Positions 27,538 to 35,770 of a DNA stretch of 64,000 nt are shown piece after piece. The notes under the pieces are model-generated. The model searched no databases and was not told where the DNA came from. It saw only the letters and a program-made list of their open reading frames with translations. The stretch lies in assembly GCF_003710915.1 (NCBI RefSeq), contig NZ_RHHR01000002.1, positions 28,588-92,587 on the forward strand, read 5' to 3'. Both the position numbers and the translations under genes were made by a program. Positions within the stretch are counted from its first letter, which is position 1. Every line of letters starts with the position of its first letter. This DNA comes from Brevibacillus invocatus. Its GTDB lineage: Bacteria; Bacillota; Bacilli; Brevibacillales; Brevibacillaceae.

Positions 27538-28095
27538 TTATTTAGGCTCAATCAACCCGTAACGCCCATCGTTGCGACGATACACGACATTGACGTCATT
27601 GGTATCGCTGTTTTGGAAAACGAAGAAGCTGTGACCCAGCATATCCATCTGCATGACTGCCTCATGCGTATCCATCGGCTTCAGGTCGAAGCGTTTGGTT
27701 CGGACAATATCGATATCGATGTCCTCGTCATCCTGATCAGTCATCATGACAGCCACCGGTTGGGCGTCTCGCTGCATGGCCCGGCTGTTGCTATCCACTC
27801 TCAGCTTTCTCATCAGCTTTGTTTTGTGCTTGCGAATCTGACGTTCCAGCTTTTCTACCACCAAATCGATGGCAGCATACATATCTTCATGCGTTTCCTC
27901 TGCTCGGATAATCACCCCGTTCAGTGGGATGGTTACCTCGATCGTGCCTTCTCCTCGATGCACCTGCATGGTAACTTGTACATCTGCTGGGAGCGGTTCT
28001 TCAAAATATTTGGTAAGACGGCCGACTTTCTTTTCCACATAGTCACGAAGTGCTGCGGTGATCTGAATGTTTTCTCCACGAATGTTGAATTTCAT
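27538..28095 (-). CDS. hpf: long-form hibernation-promoting factor
   Basis: Dimerises 70S ribosomes into inactive 100S particles in stationary phase. 185 residues: N-terminal S30AE domain (about 1-100, MKFNIRGENIQITAALRDYV) and the C-terminal dimerisation domain (about 125-185, KRFDLKPMDTHEAVMQMDMLGHSFFVF). The long form is typical of Firmicutes. Preceded by a good match to a sigma-H promoter, in line with B. subtilis yvyD. Confidence 0.95.
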   Translation of the reverse strand: MKFNIRGENIQITAALRDYVEKKVGRLTKYFEEPLPADVQVTMQVHRGEGTIEVTIPLNGVIIRAEETHEDMYAAIDLVVEKLERQIRKHKTKLMRKLRVDSNSRAMQRDAQPVAVMMTDQDDEDIDIDIVRTKRFDLKPMDTHEAVMQMDMLGHSFFVFQNSDTNDVNVVYRRNDGRYGLIEPK

Positions 28096-28126
28096 GGTTC
28101 CAACCTCCTTCCGTCTATATAAAGGT

Positions 28127-28153
28127 ATTCGGCACGATTGTAAAAAATCCTCC
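28127..28153 (-). promoter_or_regulatory. sigma-H type promoter of hpf
   Basis: On the minus strand GGAGGATTT (28145-28153), an 11-bp spacer and GCCGAAT (28127-28133) match the sigma-H consensus RNAGGAWWW-N11/12-RNNGAAT at all defined positions, about 30 bp before the hpf start. Confidence 0.72.
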
Positions 28154-28235
28154 TCGCAACTTTAAATAATCTTTACTTTCATTTTACTTTACATGCAAAA
28201 ATCGACAAAATCCTACCAATACTTACGATATTCTC

Positions 28236-28246
28236 TATGATATAAT
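28236..28246 (+). promoter_or_regulatory. extended -10 promoter of the soluble HD-GYP gene
   Basis: TGATATAAT is an extended -10 element ending at 28246, about 55 bp upstream of the start codon. No good -35 is visible. Confidence 0.5.
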
Positions 28247-28300
28247 GGACGAAAACACTCAAATACGCCGCGGTTGTCGATCGCACAGGAGGCCCTCACA

Positions 28301-29359
28301 ATGACAGAGGTGAAACCTTCCCGCTCTATCATTGGAAAAACACTGGCAAAAGATGTATACAATGAATATGGGCTCCTACTATTACCTGCAGGTGTCGCCC
28401 TACATCAGAGTGACATTCGACTGCTCCATTCTCATCAAGTTCGAACCGTATTCGTAGCCGATTTGAACGAGATTTTGGAACTACAAAAACCTTTTCCCCT
28501 TTTGTACCAGACAGAAGAGGAGGGGACGCGACAATACATGCTGGCTGTCATGCGGCTGGAACAATTGTTTCAACACATCTCAATTGGCAAAATCCCTGCT
28601 CTTCGCCAGTTTAGTCAAGCCTTCAGCCCTCTATTTGAGTATATCGTTCCAAATTGGGGCTTTCTTCGCTTTGTTTACAATATGGGAGGAACTGAGAATT
28701 ACCTGGCACGTCACTCCGTCCATGTAGGCATCGTCGCCGCCTTGATCGGCAAATTGATGGGCTTATCAGAAGAGACGATCTCTTTGTTGTCGCATGCCGG
28801 ACTCTTGCACGACATCGGCAAGCTGCATATTCCTGACGAGCTGCTTTCCAAGCCTAGCCACCTGGAGGCCGAGGAATATGAAGTGATGAAACAGCATACC
28901 GTCTACGGTGACCAGATCATACGCAAGATGGAAGGCTCCGATCCGCTGATGGCTTTGTGTGCGCTGCTCCATCACGAACGCCTGGATGGTAGCGGGTATC
29001 CACTGAACCGGATGAAGCCGGAGATTCCTTTAGAATGTCAGATCGTCAGTGTCGCTGACTTTTTTGACGCACTGTGCACGGATCGCGTCTATCGAAAAGG
29101 CGTCTCCCCGTTCGAAGCTGCCAATCTGCTCTGGGAACAAGCTTGTGCCAAAAAACTGCACCCTACGATTGTCTCTTGCTTCATTCAATACATCGCCATG
29201 CTGTATATCGGGTCCCAAGCTGTACTGAATACAGGGGATGCCGTCGAGATTCTGCTCATACATAAGGATGAACCTACTCGCCCACTGGTCCGCAGAGGCG
29301 ATGAATTCCTCGATTTGCGCCAGTACCGCTCGCTTCACATCACAAAAATGATCGGCTAA
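28301..29359 (+). CDS. soluble HD-GYP domain protein
   Basis: 352 residues with no membrane segment. The HD-GYP domain fills about 130-320 with HD at 170-171 (HDIGK), HHE at 224-226 and GYP at 232-234 all intact, so c-di-GMP phosphodiesterase activity is likely. The N-terminal 120 residues form an unassigned helical domain. ATG 28301 is chosen because AGGAGG lies 8 bases upstream. It stands alone, divergent from hpf. It is the second HD-GYP protein in the window. Confidence 0.85.
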   Translation: MTEVKPSRSIIGKTLAKDVYNEYGLLLLPAGVALHQSDIRLLHSHQVRTVFVADLNEILELQKPFPLLYQTEEEGTRQYMLAVMRLEQLFQHISIGKIPALRQFSQAFSPLFEYIVPNWGFLRFVYNMGGTENYLARHSVHVGIVAALIGKLMGLSEETISLLSHAGLLHDIGKLHIPDELLSKPSHLEAEEYEVMKQHTVYGDQIIRKMEGSDPLMALCALLHHERLDGSGYPLNRMKPEIPLECQIVSVADFFDALCTDRVYRKGVSPFEAANLLWEQACAKKLHPTIVSCFIQYIAMLYIGSQAVLNTGDAVEILLIHKDEPTRPLVRRGDEFLDLRQYRSLHITKMIG

Positions 29360-29365
29360 AATACC

Positions 29366-29406
29366 AATCCCCCTGCACCCGTTTACTTGGGTACAGGGGG
29401 ATTTCA
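29366..29406 (+). terminator. terminator between HD-GYP gene and cold-shock gene
   Basis: AATCCCCCTGTACCC-type stem: CCCCCTGCACCC pairs with GGGTACAGGGGG and is followed by ATTTCATTTG. It can serve both convergent genes. Confidence 0.7.
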
Positions 29407-29412
29407 TTTGTT

Positions 29413-29610
29413 CTACAATTTGACTACGTTGGCTGCTTGCGGACCGCGGTCGCCTTCCACAATATCGAATTCTACCTCTTGTCCTTCATCCAAAGAACGG
29501 AAGCCATCCGACTGGATTGCGGAGAAGTGTACGAATACATCGTCGCCGCCCTCGCGCTCGATAAAACCAAAACCTTTTTCTGCGTTAAACCATTTTACTT
29601 TGCCTTGCAT
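29413..29610 (-). CDS. cold-shock protein
   Basis: 65-residue single cold-shock domain, an RNA chaperone of the CspA/CspB type. RNP1 (KGFGFIE) and RNP2 (VFVHFSAI) are intact. ATG 29610 (MQGKVKWFN) matches the family start; an in-frame TTG lies four codons upstream. Confidence 0.93.
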   Translation of the reverse strand: MQGKVKWFNAEKGFGFIEREGGDDVFVHFSAIQSDGFRSLDEGQEVEFDIVEGDRGPQAANVVKL

Positions 29611-29717
29611 GAAACAGCACAACCCTTTCTTATTTACCGTTTTGTAAGAAACTGGGACATTCTCCCGTGTCTGACTATATCATTCCCAATTTGGACAGTC
29701 AAATCCCCTGTTTTCCA

Positions 29718-30392
29718 TCAACGCGTCGAATATTTTTTCTCCAATCCCCGCACGACCACACGCGAGAGGAACAGCGTCAAGACCAGATACACCGCTGCTT
29801 CCGTCAAATACGGCGGATAGCGTTCAAAGGTGCTTTTCGCGACGTTCATCGCCGCATAGTTCAGGTCAGGAGTAGCAATAACGGCTGTCAGAGAAGAATC
29901 CTTTAAAAGAGAAATAAATTCGTTTCCAAATGCAGGAAGCATGCGAGTAAACGCCTGCGGCAGAATAATCGTGCGCATCGCCATTCCTTTGGTCATCCCC
30001 AAGGAACGCGCTGCCTCCATCTGACCAGGGTCGATCGATTGAATTCCGGCCCGGAAAATCTCCGCTATATACGCCGCCGCATTGAGCGACAACGCGACAA
30101 AACCGGAATAGATCGCTTCCGGACTGTTCTCCCCTGGAAACAAAAGTCCCCAAATCGAGGGAATGATAGCAAAGTGGATCAACAAGATCTGCACAAGCAT
30201 CGGCGTCCCGCGGAACAACTCCACGTAGATAGAGCAGATCCAGCGCAGGATCCGAATGCCCGACATCTTCCCAAGACTGATGAATAATCCCAGGATGGTT
30301 CCACAAACCGTAGCAACTACAGTGAGCAGAATTGTGACCATAACGCCCTTGTAAAAAAGCTCCCGGTAATCATAAATGACGCTCCAGTCCAA
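29718..30392 (-). CDS. polar amino acid ABC transporter permease
   Basis: Membrane subunit of a HisMQ/GlnP-type importer, 224 residues with about five membrane segments and the cytoplasmic EAA loop (GMTKGMAMRTIILPQAFTRMLP). It lies 100 bp after the binding protein gene on the same strand. No ATPase gene is next to it, so the ATPase must be encoded elsewhere or shared. Confidence 0.9.
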   Translation of the reverse strand: MDWSVIYDYRELFYKGVMVTILLTVVATVCGTILGLFISLGKMSGIRILRWICSIYVELFRGTPMLVQILLIHFAIIPSIWGLLFPGENSPEAIYSGFVALSLNAAAYIAEIFRAGIQSIDPGQMEAARSLGMTKGMAMRTIILPQAFTRMLPAFGNEFISLLKDSSLTAVIATPDLNYAAMNVAKSTFERYPPYLTEAAVYLVLTLFLSRVVVRGLEKKYSTR

Positions 30393-30448
30393 ACGTCCCT
30401 TCCTCCTTTACGCACGCTGTCAACGTTTCGGCTGTTGCTGTCAGGCTG

Positions 30449-30473
30449 CGGGTGCGCCCCAGTCTGACGCACC
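30449..30473 (-). repeat. intercistronic hairpin between binding protein and permease genes
   Basis: GGGTGCG and CGCACCC form a perfect 7-bp GC stem with an 11-base loop and no T run. It may protect the upstream mRNA end and raise binding protein levels over the permease. Confidence 0.5.
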
Positions 30474-30491
30474 CGACCTGTTCTGTGTGCT

Positions 30492-31289
30492 TTATTGGTT
30501 GCCGAAGTATTGGTTGTAGATTTCCTGGAGCTTGCCGTTTTCCTTGATCTTTTTCAGACCGTCATTGATTTTGTTCAAAATCTCGGTATTGCCCTTTTTC
30601 ACCATGATGCCGTAGTATTCTTTTTCAAAGGATTGGTCATCGACAAGCTTGAATTTCTTGCCCGGGTTTTTCTTCGCGTAGAACGCAATGACCCCGTTGT
30701 CTCCTACTACTGCATCGACGCGTCCATTAAAGAAGTCGTCGACGGAGGAAGGCATATCGTCATAACCTTTTAATCCCGCGTACGTATCGCCAAACGCTTT
30801 CTTCACTACCTCTTCTCCCGTAGTCGCTGCCTGGACACCGATGTTCTTTCCTTCCAGGTCCGCCAGTTTCGTCACTGGGGAATCCTCGGGCACCAGGATC
30901 AACTGATTGGCCACGAAGTAGGAATCAGAAAAGTCGTACTTTTCTTTGCGCTTGTCGGTGATGGTAATCGAGGAGATCCCGATGTCTACCGTTCCTTTGT
31001 CCAACCCGTCAAAGAGCGGGTCCCATCCCGTATTGCGCCATTCGATCTTGAAGCCTCCCGCTTCCGCAACAGCATTCATCACATCGATGTCATGGCCCGT
31101 GATCTTGCCATCAGCCTCCAGCACCTGGAACGGCGGGTAGGCCGCGTCCGTCCCGACCACGTACACCTTTTCTCCGGATCCGCCCGACGCCCCGCTGCTT
31201 GGCGCCGCGCCCGATCCACAGCCCGCTGCCACCATCCCGAAACCAATCGTCAGCGCAAGAGTTGCCATCCACTTCTTTCCAAGTTTCAT
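30492..31289 (-). CDS. polar amino acid ABC transporter substrate-binding lipoprotein
   Basis: Extracellular binding protein of SBP family 3, 265 residues. Lipoprotein signal with lipobox VAAGC (Cys at about 20), then a bilobed domain with the AYPPF substrate motif, GHDIDVMNAVA, ISSITIT and the YFVANQLILV hinge. ATG 31289 is preceded by AGGGGG. Likely ligands are glutamine, histidine or cystine; the sequence does not decide. A DnaA-box cluster lies 75-120 bp upstream. Confidence 0.9.
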   Translation of the reverse strand: MKLGKKWMATLALTIGFGMVAAGCGSGAAPSSGASGGSGEKVYVVGTDAAYPPFQVLEADGKITGHDIDVMNAVAEAGGFKIEWRNTGWDPLFDGLDKGTVDIGISSITITDKRKEKYDFSDSYFVANQLILVPEDSPVTKLADLEGKNIGVQAATTGEEVVKKAFGDTYAGLKGYDDMPSSVDDFFNGRVDAVVGDNGVIAFYAKKNPGKKFKLVDDQSFEKEYYGIMVKKGNTEILNKINDGLKKIKENGKLQEIYNQYFGNQ

Positions 31290-31364
31290 GTCATAACCCC
31301 CTAGATCTGTCTGATTCATTTTTGTCCCCAACCATGTCCACAAGAAAATCACGCGGTTTTGGCA

Positions 31365-31408
31365 TTCTCCACAGAGTTATCCACATTATCCACATGACGT
31401 TGTGCACA
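31365..31408 (+). promoter_or_regulatory. cluster of DnaA boxes
   Basis: Two adjacent perfect DnaA boxes TTATCCACA (31377-31385 and 31386-31394) are flanked in the same orientation by one-mismatch boxes TTCTCCACA (31365-31373) and TTGTGCACA (31400-31408). A weaker match lies at 31334-31342. The cluster lies in the 266-bp gap between motB and the binding protein gene. Confidence 0.65.
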
Positions 31409-31470
31409 AGCTGGGTATAACCTTCCGCTCGCAAATGGGCAGTCAAGGCAGAAGATTCGAAAAACTACGG

Positions 31471-31518
31471 CAAAAAGGACTCCCGCCAGATATACTTCTA
31501 TCTGATATAAGGGAATCC
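31471..31518 (-). terminator. terminator of the motAB-like operon
   Basis: On the minus strand GGATTCCC...GGGAGTCC with an inner ATATCAGAT/ATATCTGG stem form a long hairpin followed by TTTTTGCC. Confidence 0.75.
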
Positions 31519-31555
31519 TGCTACTTATGTCCTGTAAATTGAGTAAATCGTCGAA

Positions 31556-32356
31556 TTATTCTTCCTTGTCTGCCAAAATCATGATTTCTACGCGACGATT
31601 GCGAGCCCGATTCTCTTCATTGGAGTTGTCCACCAGCGGCTTGTGCTCTCCCCATCCAGCTACGGTAAATCGGGGAGCCGGCAGCTCGTGCACGTCGACC
31701 ATCTCACGCATTACCGCGATGGCACGTGCCGAGGAAAGCTCCCAATTGGACTTGTGGGCACTGCGCCCGATCGGCACATCGTCCGTATATCCCTCGATGC
31801 GCACCAAATGGGGGTATTGCTGCAGAACGCCAGCTACTGTCGCGACGACCTCTTTGCCTTTTTCCTGCAAATCGGCGGAGCCGCTCCGAAATAAAATCGT
31901 CTCCGGCAGGCGAATACGCAATCCTTCCGCTGTCTCCTCGAAGTCTAGATTCAATTCGTTCAAGGCTGAGGAAAGCTGGGTCCTCAGCTTCTCCATGTCG
32001 CGCTCTCCCGTCTCCTGGGAACCCAGTGGCGGCTGCGGTACAGGCGGTGCTTCTCCCTGGCTCTCCAGGGCGCCGTCCTCTGACAGTGTCTTTTTCCGCG
32101 CCTCCAGCTGATGCACTTCGCGTTGCAATTCCAGCTTTTGCAGGTTCAACAAGTCCAGGCTCTCGTGCACCTGGTGAAGATTTTCCTGCTGCTTGGCCAC
32201 TTCCTTTTTCGCCTCTTCCCGCTCTGTCCGGATTGCCGTCGAGGAAGAAGCCGCGATAATCACCACAATGATGAACAGCAGCGTAATCAGGTCACTGTAG
32301 CTGAGCAGCCAGCTTTTCTCCAGCTCCTTCTCGTCGTACAGCCGATCGTCATGCAT
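31556..32356 (-). CDS. MotB-like flagellar motor/OmpA-domain protein
   Basis: 266 residues from ATG 32356 (MHDDRLYDEK). A single membrane segment with the proton/sodium-binding aspartate in SYSDLITLL (about 20-40), a long Gln/Glu-rich coiled coil (about 55-100), then an OmpA peptidoglycan-binding domain with NWELSSARA and NRRVEI. Partner of the upstream MotA-like gene, with 8 bp overlap. The coiled-coil linker and the divergent membrane helix suggest a specialised stator rather than the main MotAB; ion type cannot be assigned. Confidence 0.8.
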   Translation of the reverse strand: MHDDRLYDEKELEKSWLLSYSDLITLLFIIVVIIAASSSTAIRTEREEAKKEVAKQQENLHQVHESLDLLNLQKLELQREVHQLEARKKTLSEDGALESQGEAPPVPQPPLGSQETGERDMEKLRTQLSSALNELNLDFEETAEGLRIRLPETILFRSGSADLQEKGKEVVATVAGVLQQYPHLVRIEGYTDDVPIGRSAHKSNWELSSARAIAVMREMVDVHELPAPRFTVAGWGEHKPLVDNSNEENRARNRRVEIMILADKEE

Positions 32357-33158
32357 AGTGACCCTGCCTTTCAATCGTTCCCCTCATGCTGCCAGGCTCT
32401 CGGACCAAAACCAGCTTCTGGTCTTCCGGCAGAAACGAATTCAGTTTTTCAAACAGCAAGCGAGGAGTTTCCATCCGCTGCAAGCCGACACAACCTTCGA
32501 TGTAGAGCCTTTTTTCAAACATCTCCTGGTCGTAGATGTCCATCAGGCGGTAGTAGCACGGCAATGCCAGCATATTTGCCAGCAAGGCACCGTACAAGGT
32601 CGCTACGACCGCTGTACTCAGGCTCAGACCTGTCTGCGAGAGATCCTCTAGGCTTCCCAGAACCCCTGTCATCCCGAGCAGCGTCCCCACCAGCCCCATG
32701 CCGGGAGCAAGCAAGCTGATTAGGCGAAAAAAGCCACCGGCCTGCTGGTAGCGGTATTGCTCTCCCTTTAGTTCGTTCTCCAGCACCAGGCGAAGCTCTT
32801 CCTCAGTCACGCCTTCGATAGCCAAAAGGCTGCCGCGTTGGACGAAGGTATCACGCTCTTGCTGCAGCTCCTTCTCCAGTGTGAGCTGGCCTTGCTCTTT
32901 TTGCACAAGCGCGTAGTAGTAGAAACGCTTGATGGTCTCCTCGACGTTCCCCTGGCGGCCGTGGATCAAGAGTCGGATCATGCTGCGCAGCTTTACGTGC
33001 TTGCGCTTGATCGCGTAGGAGATCAGGATGGCCAGAGCGACCATTTCGAGGGCGGCGAGGTTGAGCAGGTCGGAGAGATTGCCGTTGAGATAGACGGCGT
33101 GTATGAAGATGAGAAGGACGGTACATATGAGGAGTATGGAACGGCGTTTTGTTGACAA
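32349..33158 (-). CDS. MotA-like stator/ExbB-family channel protein
   Basis: About 269 residues starting at TTG 33158, which has AAGGTG six bases upstream; the open frame continues to 33320 but that part is not family-like. Two N-terminal membrane segments, a cytoplasmic domain (about 70-150) and the channel pair near the C-terminus with APGMGLVGTLLGMTGVLGSL and TLYGALLANMLALP, as in MotA. It forms an operon with the MotB-like gene and is divergent from the YjfB-like gene. Confidence 0.8.
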   Translation of the reverse strand: MSTKRRSILLICTVLLIFIHAVYLNGNLSDLLNLAALEMVALAILISYAIKRKHVKLRSMIRLLIHGRQGNVEETIKRFYYYALVQKEQGQLTLEKELQQERDTFVQRGSLLAIEGVTEEELRLVLENELKGEQYRYQQAGGFFRLISLLAPGMGLVGTLLGMTGVLGSLEDLSQTGLSLSTAVVATLYGALLANMLALPCYYRLMDIYDQEMFEKRLYIEGCVGLQRMETPRLLFEKLNSFLPEDQKLVLVREPGSMRGTIERQGHYA

Positions 33159-33310
33159 GGGTGTCACCTTCCTAGTAGATTGCGAAAAGATGAGATCATT
33201 ATAGCAAAAGTTGTGAGAGTTCAGCATATATGTACAGGTGATCGCAGTAATGAATGGAAGCGGATAAGACGATAAACATAAAGAAAGCCAATCGACAGCG
33301 AGGTGAACAT

Positions 33311-33487
33311 ATGAACGCAATTCAATTGCAACAATCGGTCAATATCAGTTTGACCAAGCAGGTGCAGGAGACGGTGCAAGCCCAGGCAGCGATGTTGTTA
33401 GAGGGGTTTGCACAGACACAGCAGAATGTTCAGGCAGTATAGGCGGTGCATCCGTCGTTGGGGAAGGTTATTGATCTCCAGGCATAG
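33311..33487 (+). pseudogene. YjfB-like putative motility protein interrupted by an in-frame TAG
   Basis: From ATG 33311 (AGGTG upstream) the frame reads MNAIQLQQSVNISLTKQV and continues to an amber codon at 33440-33442. Past the TAG the same frame continues AVHPSLGKVIDLQA to a second TAG at 33485. The HPxLGxxID ending is the usual C-terminus of the YjfB family, so the first TAG is a premature stop in an otherwise intact 58-codon gene. The truncated product has 43 residues. It neighbours the motAB-like and fliT genes, which suits a motility role. Confidence 0.72.
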
Positions 33488-33514
33488 GCACGCCACTAAT
33501 ACTACCTTTACGTG

Positions 33515-33541
33515 AAAAACGGCCGAATACCGGCCGTTTTT
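33515..33541. terminator. bidirectional terminator between the YjfB-like gene and fliT
   Basis: AAAAACGGCCG and CGGCCGTTTTT form a perfect 11-bp stem with a 5-base loop and A/T runs on both sides. Confidence 0.85.
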
Positions 33542-33908
33542 AATTTTTGCGATCAAAAAATGCTCCATACCCACTTGGTCCCTCATCATTATATGAGTGC
33601 ATTGCTTGCTTGCTGCGTTGAACTTTGTTTAGCTGATTTTGAACACCTTGTTTTTGTTTGTCCATAAGCGGAATCAATCGTTGATTAACATCGTAAATCT
33701 TAGTTAGTTTCTCACGTTGTAAATCAGAAGCTGTAGAACTTGTAAGAGTACTATCCTGGATTTTTGAAATCAATTCATCTCGTTCATCCAAAATCGCAAG
33801 CCATTCGTCCGGATCGGATTCCGTATGTGTAACTGCCTGCTCGAGCCGAAGTGTAGCCTCAAGCAAGCGGTCTAATAGCGCGTCTACTGATTGGTTCATT
33901 GCCCTCAT
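33540..33908 (-). CDS. fliT: flagellar chaperone FliT-like protein
   Basis: 122-residue helical protein in the fliT position, directly after fliS. The ATG at 33908 overlaps the fliS stop as ATGA and has GAGG eight bases upstream. Sequence conservation of FliT is low, so the name rests on position, size and helical content. Expected to chaperone FliD or export components. Confidence 0.75.
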   Translation of the reverse strand: MRAMNQSVDALLDRLLEATLRLEQAVTHTESDPDEWLAILDERDELISKIQDSTLTSSTASDLQREKLTKIYDVNQRLIPLMDKQKQGVQNQLNKVQRSKQAMHSYNDEGPSGYGAFFDRKN

Positions 33909-34288
33909 CCTTGATTCCTCGTTAACTGCATGGCTTCTTTCCACGTGTCTCGGAATTGGACGAAGAGATCCTCTACTTCGTTTAAAATCGTAATGTCTTT
34001 GCGCATGTTTGCTTCTATTGTTCGTTGCAGCATGTATTCGTATAGAGTGAGGAACTCTTTTGAAATCTCATAATCCTTGTTCAAAGTGGACATTAATTCG
34101 TACAGGATGTTCTGGACTTTGAGAGAGGATTCATGGGCTTTTGCAACATTCTTTTCTTCAATAGCGCTTTTCGTATGTTTGATAAACTTAATTGCGCCAT
34201 TATACAGCATCAAGGTCAATTCAGCAGGAGTCGCGGTTGTTACCTGATTGGATTGATAGGTCTGAGCAGCATTTTGTAACATCTGCAT
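33905..34288 (-). CDS. fliS: flagellin export chaperone FliS
   Basis: Binds the flagellin C-terminus and prevents early polymerisation. 127 residues, N-terminus AAQTYQSNQVTTATPAELTLMLYNGAIKFI typical of the family. Between fliD and fliT. Confidence 0.94.
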   Translation of the reverse strand: MQMLQNAAQTYQSNQVTTATPAELTLMLYNGAIKFIKHTKSAIEEKNVAKAHESSLKVQNILYELMSTLNKDYEISKEFLTLYEYMLQRTIEANMRKDITILNEVEDLFVQFRDTWKEAMQLTRNQG

Positions 34289-34300
34289 GGCCCCCTGTTA

Positions 34301-35758
34301 TTATTGTTGTCCCAGCATTTGTGCGAACCATGAACCTTGGGATTGGGCTTGGGACATCGCCTTTTCCATAGCGGTGAATTGCTTCCAATAGCGGTCTTCA
34401 ATCATTTTCAGGCGGTCTTCCCAGCGTTGAATGTCTTCGTCCGTTTGCTTGAGTTTCTTACCGAGACTACTGTCGTCATAAATGCTTCCGGATGCACCCG
34501 CTTCTTTTGTTACCTTGTCCATGATTTTATTCAGTTCGCTGTAGAGGCGTTCCGCCACACCGCTTTCTTTGTACTTCGTAGCAGAGTCGTTAGAACTGCT
34601 GTAGTTCGTGAACAGTTTGAGCACGTCCTCACCATTATTGCGAATTGATTCTCGCAGCTTGTCTTCGTTGATATACAGTTTGCCGTTTTCCTGGTAGGCG
34701 AATTTTCCGGGTGGCGGGCCGCCGATCCCAATCTCAGAGAGCGTATCAAATGCGGTGTTTACACCAGCTACCTGCAGTGGTGTACTCAATGCCCGTCTCA
34801 GTTCGGTTAATCCACTCGTCAGAATCGGATCACGTAAAAGAATACCGCTCTTTGCCATCGTATCCATTTTTTCAGCTGTTTTTTCAGAAAGGGCTTCCTT
34901 TTCTTCATCCAGCAACGGCTGGTATGATTTATATTTTGGCTCGGATATTTTTTTGTTTATGGTTTCGATGATTGCATTGTACTTGTCGACGAAATCCTTG
35001 ATTGTATTAAAGATCGCTTCTTCATCTGTTTTGGTGCTGATTACAACAGGAGTTGTGGTTACCTGTTTTAGGTTAATATCGATACCGTCAAAATTGAATG
35101 TGTTTGTTTTAGAAGTATATGAAACACCATTTACAGTGAACTTCGCTTCTTCCCCGCCGGACACACCCGAAGAATTTCCATTAGCAATATTGAAGCTATT
35201 GGAAGTGTTCGAAGTGGAAACGTTAAAGGTCTGGTCATCATCTGATGTCAGGGCTAATTTCCCATCAAAGAAAGTCGCTTTAATTCCCAAATTGGCGCTG
35301 TTGATTTCACGAATGGTCGTTTCAATGGATTGATTTTCTTTAATGATGAAGTCCTTCGTTTCCGCTCCCTTTGTAAGAGTCAGAGTAAATTCAGCAGCAT
35401 TTGTTGTTGAAGCCGGGCTGAATACAGCCATCGGTGGTGTAGCAGGTTTTGCAAGTTGTTCTACAGTGATGGCATAGCTCGCCATAGCCGGTCTCCCTTG
35501 GGCACTGGCTGATACTATATTGTCATTTTCCGAAGATGCCACTTTCTTGCTAAACGTACTGGACATCCGAAGAGTTTTCAACGAATTCTGCAGATCCGCG
35601 AGAAGAGTGTTCATCTCCCTGTAGGAATCCCGCTTCCATTCGGTTAAATATTTACTGCGCTGCAAACGGTTGATTGGCTCGCGCTGCGTTTTCATCAGGT
35701 CCTTGATGATCTTCTCCGTATCCATCCCTGAAGCCATACCACTGATGCGAATTCCCAT
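34301..35758 (-). CDS. fliD: flagellar filament cap protein FliD
   Basis: Filament cap that guides flagellin assembly. 485 residues with conserved terminal D0/D1 regions (MGIRISGMASGMDTEKIIKDLMKTQREP and the C-terminal coiled coil ending near EKAMSQAQSQGSWFAQML). Between flaG and fliS. Confidence 0.95.
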   Translation of the reverse strand: MGIRISGMASGMDTEKIIKDLMKTQREPINRLQRSKYLTEWKRDSYREMNTLLADLQNSLKTLRMSSTFSKKVASSENDNIVSASAQGRPAMASYAITVEQLAKPATPPMAVFSPASTTNAAEFTLTLTKGAETKDFIIKENQSIETTIREINSANLGIKATFFDGKLALTSDDDQTFNVSTSNTSNSFNIANGNSSGVSGGEEAKFTVNGVSYTSKTNTFNFDGIDINLKQVTTTPVVISTKTDEEAIFNTIKDFVDKYNAIIETINKKISEPKYKSYQPLLDEEKEALSEKTAEKMDTMAKSGILLRDPILTSGLTELRRALSTPLQVAGVNTAFDTLSEIGIGGPPPGKFAYQENGKLYINEDKLRESIRNNGEDVLKLFTNYSSSNDSATKYKESGVAERLYSELNKIMDKVTKEAGASGSIYDDSSLGKKLKQTDEDIQRWEDRLKMIEDRYWKQFTAMEKAMSQAQSQGSWFAQMLGQQ

Positions 35759-35770
35759 TTCTTCCGCCTC

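Noticed and set aside
31365..31408. DnaA-box cluster as the chromosomal origin oriC
   Set aside because: No dnaA, dnaN, rpmH or AT-rich unwinding region is adjacent; the surrounding genes belong to the flagellar and transport loci.
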